DNA of 12,396 nt from Microbacterium sp. (GTDB taxonomy: Bacteria > Actinomycetota > Actinomycetes > Actinomycetales > Microbacteriaceae), in the NCBI GenBank assembly GCA_003248845.1, contig QFPD01000020.1:1-12396 (forward strand), in the 5' to 3' direction. Positions within the stretch are counted from its first letter, which is position 1; every line of letters starts with the position of its first letter. The notes under the pieces are model-generated. The model was given only the letters and a program-made list of their open reading frames with translations. It did no database searches and was not told the origin of the DNA. Positions 1 through 6,513 of the stretch are shown here, piece by piece. Position numbers and translations under genes: made by a program.

Positions 1-240
1 CTTGAGGACCTGCAGTGCACCGGGGGTCACCCGGGCGCCGAACAGCGAGTCGACGAGGCCGTGACGGCGCTCGGTGGTCCAGGCGGGGTCGGTCAGGGCC
101 CGGCGCAGCGCGCCGTGCTCGTCCACCACGTCCAGCGCGCCGAACAGCTCGCGGGCCAGGGCCACGCCGCCCTCGTCCAGCACCGGACCGACAGCCTCCA
201 GGGAGGCGGTCAGGGAGTCCCTCGATGCGTCCGTCATCAT
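1..240 (-). CDS. atpH: ATP synthase F1 delta subunit, 3'-truncated by the window edge
   Basis: Delta subunit of the F-type ATP synthase; with the b subunit it forms the peripheral stalk that holds the F1 head on the membrane-embedded F0. Only the first 80 codons are visible, starting ATG-ATG at 240 (MMTDASRDSL) and running off the left edge. The fragment has the helical, Ala/Leu-rich pattern of the OSCP/delta N-terminal domain, including the segment ALRRALTDP near residues 44-52 and SLFGARVTPGALQVL near the edge. The start ATG overlaps the atpF stop as ATGA, so translation is probably coupled. A second ATG at 237 could also serve. Leucine is encoded mainly by CTG (10 of 12), unlike the CTC-rich genes to the right. 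The rest of the operon (atpA, atpG, atpD, atpC) would be expected outside the window. Confidence 0.92.
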   Translation of the reverse strand, partial: MMTDASRDSLTASLEAVGPVLDEGGVALARELFGALDVVDEHGALRRALTDPAWTTERRHGLVDSLFGARVTPGALQVLK

Positions 241-791
241 TCGGCGACACCTGCGCTCTGGTGACGGTCCAGGTCAGCCAGGAAGCGGTCGACCACGCGC
301 TGGGAGCGGGCGTCGTCCTCGAGGGACTCGCCGACGATCTTGCTGGCCAGGGTGGTGGCCAGCGTGCCGACCTCGCCCTTGAGCTGCGAGGCGGCCTGCT
401 GGCGCTCCGCGGCGATCTGGGCCTGGGCCTGCTCGGAGATGCGCGTCGACTCGGCGGTCGCACGCTCACGCGCCTCGGCCACGATCTCCGCGGCCTCGGT
501 GCGGGCATCCTCGCGGATGCGGTTCGCCTCGGTGCGGGCGTCGGCCAGCTGCGACTCGTAGTCCGCCATCATCGCGTTCGCCTCGGCCTGGGCCTTCTCG
601 GCCTTCGCGAGACCGCCCTCGATCGCCTCGACGCGGTCCTGGTAGGACTTCTCGAGGGTCGGGACGATGAACTTGATGACGATGAACATGAGCACGGCGA
701 AGCCCACTGCCGTGATGAGGAGCTCCCACGGGTTCGGGACCAGGGGGTTGGCCCCTTCGACGGCCGCGAGGACCAGTCCGTTGCTGATCAT
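237..791 (-). CDS. atpF: ATP synthase F0 subunit b
   Basis: Subunit b of the F-type ATP synthase, the membrane-anchored peripheral stalk. The 184-residue product has the family architecture: a short N-terminus, one transmembrane helix at about residues 22-44 (the stretch around TAVGFAVLMFIVIKF), then a long charged Ala/Glu/Arg/Gln helix with the typical EAIEGGLAKAEKAQAEA and ADARTEANRIREDAR segments, ending in the delta-binding region (KIVGESLEDDA, VVDRFLADL). The ATG at 791 is preceded on its strand by AAGGATGG, a reasonable ribosome binding site. The stop overlaps the atpH start by 4 nt. In bacterial atp operons atpB and atpE normally lie upstream; here the upstream side is a short gap and then the divergent pafB. 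No convincing sigma-A promoter was found in that gap. The function call is secure; the context is odd. Confidence 0.96.
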   Translation of the reverse strand: MISNGLVLAAVEGANPLVPNPWELLITAVGFAVLMFIVIKFIVPTLEKSYQDRVEAIEGGLAKAEKAQAEANAMMADYESQLADARTEANRIREDARTEAAEIVAEARERATAESTRISEQAQAQIAAERQQAASQLKGEVGTLATTLASKIVGESLEDDARSQRVVDRFLADLDRHQSAGVAE

Positions 792-900
792 GTTTCAACC
801 ATCCTTCAGTCGTGTGTCCTACAGAGCGAGGGGTCGGAGCGACGCGGACACGGCGTCCGGGCGCAGACCTGGGCGCACAGGCGACGCCTAGGATGGGCGG
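792..900. other. Divergent intergenic region between atpF and pafB
   Basis: This 109-bp gap separates divergent atpF and pafB. On the plus strand it carries a good -10 element for pafB at 889-894. On the minus strand only a weak TAGGAC (821-816) could be a -10 for atpF, with no matching -35. No remnant of atpE is recognisable: the frame ending in the TAG at 821-819 does not read like a c-subunit C-terminus. If the window contains a rearrangement or an assembly join, its breakpoint should lie here, roughly 800-880. Confidence 0.5.
889..894 (+). promoter_or_regulatory. -10 element of a probable leaderless pafB promoter
   Basis: TAGGAT matches the actinobacterial TANNNT -10 pattern. It ends 6 nt before the GTG start of pafB at 901, so transcription would begin at or next to the start codon, giving a leaderless mRNA. 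No Shine-Dalgarno sequence precedes this GTG, which fits. No clear -35 hexamer is visible. Confidence 0.55.
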
Positions 901-1905
901 GTGCCCACCGAAAGTCCGTCCCGCACCGCGCCCGAAGAGCGCCTGGTGAACCTCGTCGTCGCGCTCATGGCGACCGAGTCGGGGCTCACGAAGGAGACGA
1001 TCCTCGCCTCTGTCGCAGGGTACCGGGAGCAGTCGAGCGCCGGCGCCTCGAAGGATGCGCTGGAGAAGATGTTCGAGCGCGACAAGCAGACCCTTCGGGG
1101 CCTCGGCATCCAGGTGGAGACGATCGGCGACTACGCCGACCCCGACGATCTGCGTGAGGCCCGTTACCGGATCCCCACCGCGGAGTACGAGCTCCCCGCA
1201 GACATCGAGTTCAGCCCGGCGGAGATCGCCGTCCTGAATCTCGCGGGGGGCGTGTGGAGTGAGAGCTCCATGTCGGCGGACGCCCGCAGCGGCCTGCGCA
1301 AGATCCGCGCGCTCGGCGGCGACGTCGATGCCCCCATCATCGGCTATTCGCCGCGCATCAGCCTCCGCGAAGCGGCGTTCTCCCCACTGCAGAGCGCGAT
1401 CGAGCAGGGGCGCGTCGTGCAGTTCTCCTACCTCAAGGCGGGAGAGGATTCGGCGCGTCGCCGCCGCATCCGCCCCCTCACGCTCGTCGAGTACGAAGCG
1501 CGCTGGCATGTGTACGGGTTCGACCTCGACCAGAGCGAGCCACGGACGTTCCTCCTCGCCCGCATCACGTCGGACGTCGAGATCACGAAGACCTCGTTCG
1601 ACCTCGCCGAGCGCGAGGGCGCCGGCGAGCGCGCCCTCGCGGGCCTTTCCGCCCTCGCGGAGCGCCAGCGCGCCCTCGTCGAGATCGCGCCGGGGTCCGA
1701 AGCCGCGCTGCGGCTCAGTCGTCGCGCCATGCCGGCGGAACAGGGCTTCCACGTGCCCTACGTCGACGTCCACATCCTCGCCGACGAGCTCGCCTCCTAC
1801 GGCCCCGAGGTGCGGGTCGTGGAGCCCGAGACTCTGCGCGCCGAGGTCGTCGCGCGCCTGGAGCGCGTCCTCGCGCGCCACAGCTCGAGCGGAGCCGTCG
1901 CGTGA
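901..1905 (+). CDS. pafB: WYL-domain transcriptional regulator PafB
   Basis: In mycobacteria PafB and PafC form a heteromeric transcriptional activator of a LexA/RecA-independent DNA-damage response. This 334-residue protein has the expected layout: an N-terminal winged-helix domain (about residues 15-80, with RLVNLVVALM and MFERDKQTLRGLG), a WYL domain (about 165-235) and a C-terminal WCX-like extension (about 240-325). The WYL tripeptide itself is W202-H203-V204 rather than W-Y-L. FSYLK at 175-179 and RTFLLARI are the flanking family segments. The GTG at 901 was chosen because the N-terminal helix follows directly and a -10 element sits just upstream. The stop overlaps the pafC GTG by 4 nt, and the two genes are clearly paralogues. 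The mycobacterial neighbour pafA and proteasome genes are not in the window. Confidence 0.93.
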   Translation: MPTESPSRTAPEERLVNLVVALMATESGLTKETILASVAGYREQSSAGASKDALEKMFERDKQTLRGLGIQVETIGDYADPDDLREARYRIPTAEYELPADIEFSPAEIAVLNLAGGVWSESSMSADARSGLRKIRALGGDVDAPIIGYSPRISLREAAFSPLQSAIEQGRVVQFSYLKAGEDSARRRRIRPLTLVEYEARWHVYGFDLDQSEPRTFLLARITSDVEITKTSFDLAEREGAGERALAGLSALAERQRALVEIAPGSEAALRLSRRAMPAEQGFHVPYVDVHILADELASYGPEVRVVEPETLRAEVVARLERVLARHSSSGAVA

Positions 1906-2870
1906 ACGCGCATCCGCTCCTCGCGACCGACCGCGCGGCTCTCATCCTGCAGCTCGTTCCCTACCTCATCGGCAAGGGCGAGGTCACTCTCGCCGAGGCG
2001 GCGGAGGACTTCGACGTGACGGTGCCGCAGATGCGGGCCATGGTCGAGAAGCTCACGGTCATCGGCCTGCCCGGGGACGGCGGTTTCTGGCAGATGGCGA
2101 ACGACCTGTTCGACATCGACTGGGATCTTCTCGACCAGCAGGACGTCATCGTGATCACCAATTCGGTCGGTCTCGAGCGCACGCCGCGCCTCAGCGCCCG
2201 CGAAGCGGCGGCGCTCCTCGCGGGGCTCCAGCTCGCGGCATCCCTGCCCGGTGTCGGCGACTCGGGCGTCGTGCAGGGCCTCCTCGCCAAGCTCGCGCGC
2301 GGTGCCGCGACGAGACCAGCCGAGGTCATCGTCGCCCCTGAGGCCGTCGACGATGTGCGTGTCGCCGTCGCGGAGGCGGTCCGGCGCGGTGTCGCGGTCT
2401 CGTTCGGGTATCGCGCTCCGGATGCTCCGGAGACGATCCGCACGGTCGATCCCGTCAAGGTGCACATCGCGAACGGCCAGTGGTACCTGCAGGGGTGGTG
2501 CCACCTGCGGCAGGCGATGCGCACCTTCCACCTCGACCGCGTCTCCGACGTGCGGTTGACCGAGATCCCCGTCACCCACGGCGCGGATAGGGTTCCCGCG
2601 CTCTTCGAGCCCACCGAGACGGATGTCGCCGTCGACGTGCGTTATCGTCCCGGCGCCGAGCCGCTGCTGCACGACTTCGTCGTCGAGCAGCGTTCGTCGC
2701 CGCCGCCCGACGCCGACGGCGCTCGGACGGCGCGCATCCGACTGGGCGATGCCCGCAGCCTCAAGCGACTCGCGGCGCGCCTGGGCGGGGAGCTCGAGAT
2801 TCTCGGGCCGCCGGACGTCCGAGACGCGACGGCGCAGTGGGCGCGAGAGGGACTCGAGCAGTATCGATGA
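1902..2870 (+). CDS. pafC: WYL-domain transcriptional regulator PafC
   Basis: Partner of PafB in the DNA-damage-responsive activator. The 322-residue product starts at a GTG overlapping the pafB stop (GTGA). It has a winged-helix N-terminus (about residues 8-65, including LILQLVPYLIGKGEVTLAEA) and a canonical WYL core in which W194-Y195-L196 is intact, within NGQWYLQGWCHLRQAMRTFH. A WCX extension follows to the C-terminus (ARSLKRLAARLGGELEILGP). WYL domains are thought to sense a ligand, probably nucleic acid, and control DNA binding; no ligand can be read from the sequence. Paired order and length match mycobacterial PafC. A 66-nt gap follows before tatA, which may have its own promoter. Confidence 0.93.
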   Translation: MNAHPLLATDRAALILQLVPYLIGKGEVTLAEAAEDFDVTVPQMRAMVEKLTVIGLPGDGGFWQMANDLFDIDWDLLDQQDVIVITNSVGLERTPRLSAREAAALLAGLQLAASLPGVGDSGVVQGLLAKLARGAATRPAEVIVAPEAVDDVRVAVAEAVRRGVAVSFGYRAPDAPETIRTVDPVKVHIANGQWYLQGWCHLRQAMRTFHLDRVSDVRLTEIPVTHGADRVPALFEPTETDVAVDVRYRPGAEPLLHDFVVEQRSSPPPDADGARTARIRLGDARSLKRLAARLGGELEILGPPDVRDATAQWAREGLEQYR

Positions 2871-2902
2871 GCGGCGCTGGGCGTGCTCATCGCATCGGCG
2901 GG

Positions 2903-2908
2903 TAGACT
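2903..2908 (+). promoter_or_regulatory. Possible -10 element upstream of tatA
   Basis: TAGACT in the pafC-tatA gap fits TANNNT and would start transcription near 2914-2915, giving a short leader before tatA. There is no obvious -35. It may allow tat expression independent of pafBC. The call is weak because short TANNNT matches are common. Confidence 0.35.
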
Positions 2909-2923
2909 GACCGAAAGCTTCCG

Positions 2924-2931
2924 AAAAGGGG
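2924..2931 (+). promoter_or_regulatory. Ribosome binding site that decides the tatA start
   Basis: AAAAGGGG lies 5 nt before the ATG at 2937 but only 2 nt before the adjacent in-frame ATG at 2934. The spacing favours 2937 as the real tatA start and excludes a longer N-terminal extension beginning at 2883. Confidence 0.6.
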
Positions 2932-2936
2932 ACATG

Positions 2937-3215
2937 ATGGGAAACCTGTTCGCCGGTCCGCACCTGTGGATCCTCCTGATCGTGATCCTGCTGCTGTTCG
3001 GTGCGGCCAAGCTCCCCGCGCTCGCCAAGAGCATGGGGCAGTCGGCCCGCATCTTCAAGGGCGAGATGAAGGCGATGAAGAGTGACGACGCGGATGCCGC
3101 CGCGGCGGGCGAGTCCGTGACGCCGCCCGCACCCGGCGTCGCGCAGAACGTGGCTCAGGCGCCCACGCCGACGGCTGAGCCGGCGAAGCCGGCTTCGCCG
3201 GACACCACCCCCTGA
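2937..3215 (+). CDS. tatA: Twin-arginine translocase subunit TatA
   Basis: TatA is the pore-forming component of the Tat pathway, which exports folded proteins across the cytoplasmic membrane. With the start at 2937 the protein has 92 residues: a short N-terminus (MGNLFAGPHLW), one transmembrane helix at about 9-23 (ILLIVILLLF), the canonical hinge FGAAKLPALAKSMG, an amphipathic helix (ARIFKGEMKAMKSD), and a disordered Ala/Pro/Thr tail from about residue 48. The hinge and short hydrophobic helix identify TatA rather than TatB. The tail-coding region contains a 22-bp perfect palindrome at 3180-3201. tatC follows after 8 nt. In actinobacteria tatB is usually encoded elsewhere and none is seen here. 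Confidence 0.93.
   Translation: MGNLFAGPHLWILLIVILLLFGAAKLPALAKSMGQSARIFKGEMKAMKSDDADAAAAGESVTPPAPGVAQNVAQAPTPTAEPAKPASPDTTP
3180..3201. repeat. 22-bp perfect palindrome in the 3' end of tatA
   Basis: The left half CCGGCGAAGCC is followed directly by its exact reverse complement. In RNA it can form a 9-bp stem closing a CCGG tetraloop. It lies inside the tatA coding tail, 14 nt before the stop and 23 nt before the tatC GTG start. There is no T-run, so a classical terminator is unlikely. It could tune tatA/tatC stoichiometry by slowing ribosomes, RNA polymerase or nucleases, or be a by-product of repetitive Pro/Ala codons. Confidence 0.6.
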
Positions 3216-3223
3216 CCGCAGCC

Positions 3224-4033
3224 GTGGCCACGGCCGAACACCCCCCGCTCGGAACGGACGACGCCCCGCGCCGCGATAGGCGCATGTCGCTCGGGCAGCA
3301 TCTCACCGAACTGCGCAAGCGCTTCATCATCGGCCTCGCGGCGCTCGTGGTCGGGATGGTCGCAGCGTACTTCCTCACCGACTGGATCATCTGGGCGATG
3401 ACCGAGCCCATCCGCGTGGTCGCGGAGCAGCGCGGTGAGGATGTCGGCCTCATGATCGACACCGTCACGGGCGCGTTCGATCTTCGTCTGCGGATATCGT
3501 TCGCCGTCGGCATCATCATCTCGGCTCCCGTCTGGCTGTGGCAGCTCTGGGCATTCCTGATGCCGGGTCTCACTCGCAAAGAAATCCGCTACACCATCGG
3601 CTTCGTGGCCGCCGCGATCCCACTCTTCTTCGCGGGATGCTTCGTCGGATGGTGGGTCATGCCGCACATCGTCGAGATCATGGCCTCGTTCACCCCCGAC
3701 GGCGCGGCCAACTGGTTCCAGGCGAAGTACTACTACGACTTCGTGTTCAAGCTCGTGATCGTCGTCGGCGTCTCGTTCGTCGTGCCGGTCTTCCTCGTCG
3801 CTCTCAATCTCGCCGGCATCATGAGCGGCCGTGCGATCCTCAAGGCGTGGCGGGTCGCTGTGCTCATCGCGGTCGGATTCGCGGGGCTCGCGACGCCGGC
3901 GGCCGACATCGTGAGCATGCTCCTTCTGGCCGGCATCCTCGTCGTCCTCTTCTTCGCCGCGGCCGGGCTGTCGATGCTCTTCGACCGCCGTCGCGCCAAG
4001 CGCGCCCGGGCCGAGCTCGGGCCCCTCGCATGA
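3224..4033 (+). CDS. tatC: Sec-independent protein translocase subunit TatC
   Basis: TatC is the multi-pass receptor that binds twin-arginine signal peptides and organises TatA. The 269-residue product has the family landmarks: HLTELRKR at 26-33, TEP at 60-62, the segment SAPVWLWQLWAFLMPGLTRKE (about 100-120, with the conserved Glu at 120), and six hydrophobic helices across the length. A basic C-terminal tail (DRRRAKRARAE) follows the last helix. The GTG at 3224, 8 nt after the tatA stop, gives a 20-residue leader before MSLGQHL. ATG at 3284 is a plausible alternative start and has a weak upstream AGG. The stop overlaps the helicase start (ATGA). Confidence 0.95.
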   Translation: MATAEHPPLGTDDAPRRDRRMSLGQHLTELRKRFIIGLAALVVGMVAAYFLTDWIIWAMTEPIRVVAEQRGEDVGLMIDTVTGAFDLRLRISFAVGIIISAPVWLWQLWAFLMPGLTRKEIRYTIGFVAAAIPLFFAGCFVGWWVMPHIVEIMASFTPDGAANWFQAKYYYDFVFKLVIVVGVSFVVPVFLVALNLAGIMSGRAILKAWRVAVLIAVGFAGLATPAADIVSMLLLAGILVVLFFAAAGLSMLFDRRRAKRARAELGPLA

Positions 4034-6513
4034 CCGCGTCGCAGCCGACCGACCCCGCCACCCGATACGCGCAGGCGCAGGCGCAGCGCGCGCACCCGAT
4101 CACCGCGGCGTTCGCCGCTGCCCAGCGCTTCGACCTCGACCCCTTCCAGATCGCGGGTTGTCACGCGCTCGAAGACGGGCGCAGCGTGCTCGTCGCGGCG
4201 CCCACGGGCGCCGGAAAGACGATCGTCGGCGAGTTCGCGATTCATCTTGCGATGCTCGCTGCGGCGGAGAAGGCGTTTTACACGACGCCCATGAAGGCAC
4301 TGTCGAATCAGAAGTTCCGCGAGCTCCAAGGGGTCTACGGCGAGGACGAGGTCGGTCTCCTCACGGGCGACACGAACATCAACGGCGGCGCACGCATCGT
4401 CGTCATGACCACCGAGGTGCTCCGCAACATGCTGTACGCGGATTCCTTGGCACTGCGGGGCCTCCGCTACGTCGTCATGGACGAGGTGCACTACCTCGCC
4501 GACCGGTTCCGCGGAGCGGTCTGGGAAGAGGTCATCATCCACCTGCCGCCGGACGTCCGTCTCGTGTCACTTTCGGCGACCGTGTCCAACGCGGAGGAGT
4601 TCGGCGATTGGCTCGGCACCGTCCGCGGCGACACCGAGGTGATCGTCTCGGAGACACGGCCGGTCCCCCTCGAGCAGCACGTGCTCGTGCGCGGTGATCT
4701 CCTGCCGCTGTTCGACGATCGTGCGGGAATCGCGACAGCGCTCGTCAACCAAGAGCTCATGCGCATCCGCGGCGGCAGCGGTGCGCGGTACGACAATCGG
4801 CAGGCCCAGCAGTATCGCTCTACCGGGGGACGGGAAAGCGGCAGACGCCCCCCGCGCGGCGGCAGACGCCCGGTGCGCACGGCGAACGTGCAGCGCATCG
4901 AACGGATGGACCGCCCCGAGGTCGTACAACTGCTGGAGCGAGCGAACCTCTTGCCGGCGATCTTCTTCATCTTCAGCCGCGCAGGGTGCGATGGCGCCGT
5001 GCAGCAGGTGCGGCGATCGGGGCTGCGCCTCACAACGCGCGAGGAACGCGACGAGATCCGCCGCGTCGTCGACGAGCGCACCCGTACGCTGGCCGAAGAC
5101 GATCTGCACGTACTCGGTTATTGGGAATGGCGCGAGAACCTCGAACGAGGGATCGCCGCGCATCACGCGGGACTTCTGCCCGCGTTCAAAGAGGTCGTGG
5201 AGGAGCTCTTCCGACGCAAGCTCGTCAAGGTCGTCTTCGCGACCGAGACTCTCGCGCTCGGCATCAACATGCCCGCCCGCACCGTCGTGCTCGAGAAGCT
5301 CGAGAAGTTCAACGGCGAGGCGCGTGTTGCGATCACCTCGGGGGAGTACACGCAGCTCACCGGACGCGCCGGACGCCGCGGCATCGACGTGGAGGGGCAC
5401 GCCGTCATTCAATGGACGGAGGCCCTCGACCCGCAGGCGGTGGCCGCGCTCGCATCGCGTCGTACGTACCCGCTCAATTCCAGCTTCCGCCCGACCTACA
5501 ACATGGCCGTCAACCTCATCGACCAGGTCGGGCGCGAGCGCGCGCGAGAGGTCCTGGAATCCTCCTTCGCGCAGTTCCAGGCCGACCGCGCCGTCGTGGG
5601 CCTCGCGCGCGAGGTGAAGGATGCCGAGGAGTCGCTCGCCGGCTACGCGAAGGCCATGACGTGCGATCGCGGCGACTTCGTCGCCTACGCGGGCCTGCGC
5701 CGGGAACTGAGCGACCTCGAGAAGCTGGGCCGCGCCGACCGCGCGGCCCCCGCGCGGATCCGCGATGGGCGCTCGCGTGAGATCCAGTCGCTGCGAACAC
5801 GTCTGCAGCGGCATCCCTGTCACTCCTGCCCCGATCGCGAGGCGCACGCACGGTGGGGCGAGCGGTACGCCAAGCTCGAACGCCGAGTCGAGAAGAACCG
5901 ACGCCAGATCGAGGCGCGCACCGGCACGGTCGCGCGGGTGTTCGACCGTGTCGTGGACGTCCTGACCGCGCTCGACTATGTGCACGTCGACGCCGAGGGG
6001 CGCACAACCCTCAGCGCGGCCGGAGCGACGATGAAGCGCATCTACGGCGAACGCGACCTCCTCGTCGCGGAAGCCCTGCGTCAGGGGCTGTGGACCTCGC
6101 TGGATGCCCCGGGCCTCGCCGCGCTCGCGTGCTGTCTCGTCTACGAACCGCGCCGCGACGAGGCCGGACCCGGAGAGCACGGGCTGCCCCGCGGCGCCTT
6201 TCGGCAGGCCCTCGGCGAGACGCAGACCCTCTGGGCGCGCCTCGACGATCTCGAGCAGGACCACCGTCTGCCGGGTACCGAGCCCGTTGCGACAGGGCTC
6301 GCAACCGCGATGCACTCGTGGGCCCGCGGCGCGAGCCTCGACCGCGTGCTCGACGAGGCAGACCTCGCCGCGGGTGACTTCGTGCGCTGGTGCAAGCAGA
6401 CCATCGACCTGCTCGACCAGCTGTCTATGGTCGCCGAGGGCCCGGTGGCAGTCACCGCGCGCCGCGCGCTCGAGTCTGTCCGTCGCGGCATCGTCGTCTA
6501 CGGGTCGCTGTGA
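4030..6513 (+). CDS. helY: DExH-box superfamily 2 helicase, Ski2/HelY-like
   Basis: An ATP-dependent superfamily 2 helicase of the Ski2/Mtr4 group, named HelY in Mycobacterium, where it also follows tatC. A role in RNA turnover or processing is likely from the family; no bacterial substrate can be read here. The 827 residues carry Walker A APTGAGKT (57-64), motif Ia TTPMKALSNQKF, the TTEVLRNML segment, DEVH at 151-154, SLSAT in motif III, the second RecA domain (IFFIFSRAGCDGA, GIAAHHAGLLPAFKE, FATETLALGINMPAR) and motif VI QLTGRAGRRGID. A C-terminal DSHCT-like helical domain follows, with C597 and C600 in a CHSC cluster. An Arg/Gly-rich insert occupies about residues 245-283. The ATG at 4030 overlaps the tatC stop and the gene's own stop overlaps the lnt GTG. 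Confidence 0.92.
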   Translation: MTASQPTDPATRYAQAQAQRAHPITAAFAAAQRFDLDPFQIAGCHALEDGRSVLVAAPTGAGKTIVGEFAIHLAMLAAAEKAFYTTPMKALSNQKFRELQGVYGEDEVGLLTGDTNINGGARIVVMTTEVLRNMLYADSLALRGLRYVVMDEVHYLADRFRGAVWEEVIIHLPPDVRLVSLSATVSNAEEFGDWLGTVRGDTEVIVSETRPVPLEQHVLVRGDLLPLFDDRAGIATALVNQELMRIRGGSGARYDNRQAQQYRSTGGRESGRRPPRGGRRPVRTANVQRIERMDRPEVVQLLERANLLPAIFFIFSRAGCDGAVQQVRRSGLRLTTREERDEIRRVVDERTRTLAEDDLHVLGYWEWRENLERGIAAHHAGLLPAFKEVVEELFRRKLVKVVFATETLALGINMPARTVVLEKLEKFNGEARVAITSGEYTQLTGRAGRRGIDVEGHAVIQWTEALDPQAVAALASRRTYPLNSSFRPTYNMAVNLIDQVGRERAREVLESSFAQFQADRAVVGLAREVKDAEESLAGYAKAMTCDRGDFVAYAGLRRELSDLEKLGRADRAAPARIRDGRSREIQSLRTRLQRHPCHSCPDREAHARWGERYAKLERRVEKNRRQIEARTGTVARVFDRVVDVLTALDYVHVDAEGRTTLSAAGATMKRIYGERDLLVAEALRQGLWTSLDAPGLAALACCLVYEPRRDEAGPGEHGLPRGAFRQALGETQTLWARLDDLEQDHRLPGTEPVATGLATAMHSWARGASLDRVLDEADLAAGDFVRWCKQTIDLLDQLSMVAEGPVAVTARRALESVRRGIVVYGSL

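Noticed and set aside
466..1881. Long open frame on the minus strand opposite pafB (471 codons)
   Set aside because: It overlaps pafB and part of atpF in another frame, has Arg/Ala/Gly/His-rich composition and no recognisable domain; it is a high-GC shadow.
2883..2936. Longer tatA start at 2883
   Set aside because: It would place the candidate -10 and the ribosome binding site inside the coding sequence and add a non-TatA leader; the ATG at 2937 fits spacing and family N-terminus.
2937..3215. TatB instead of TatA
   Set aside because: The hinge reads FGAAKLP, as in TatA; TatB usually has a GPERLP-like hinge.
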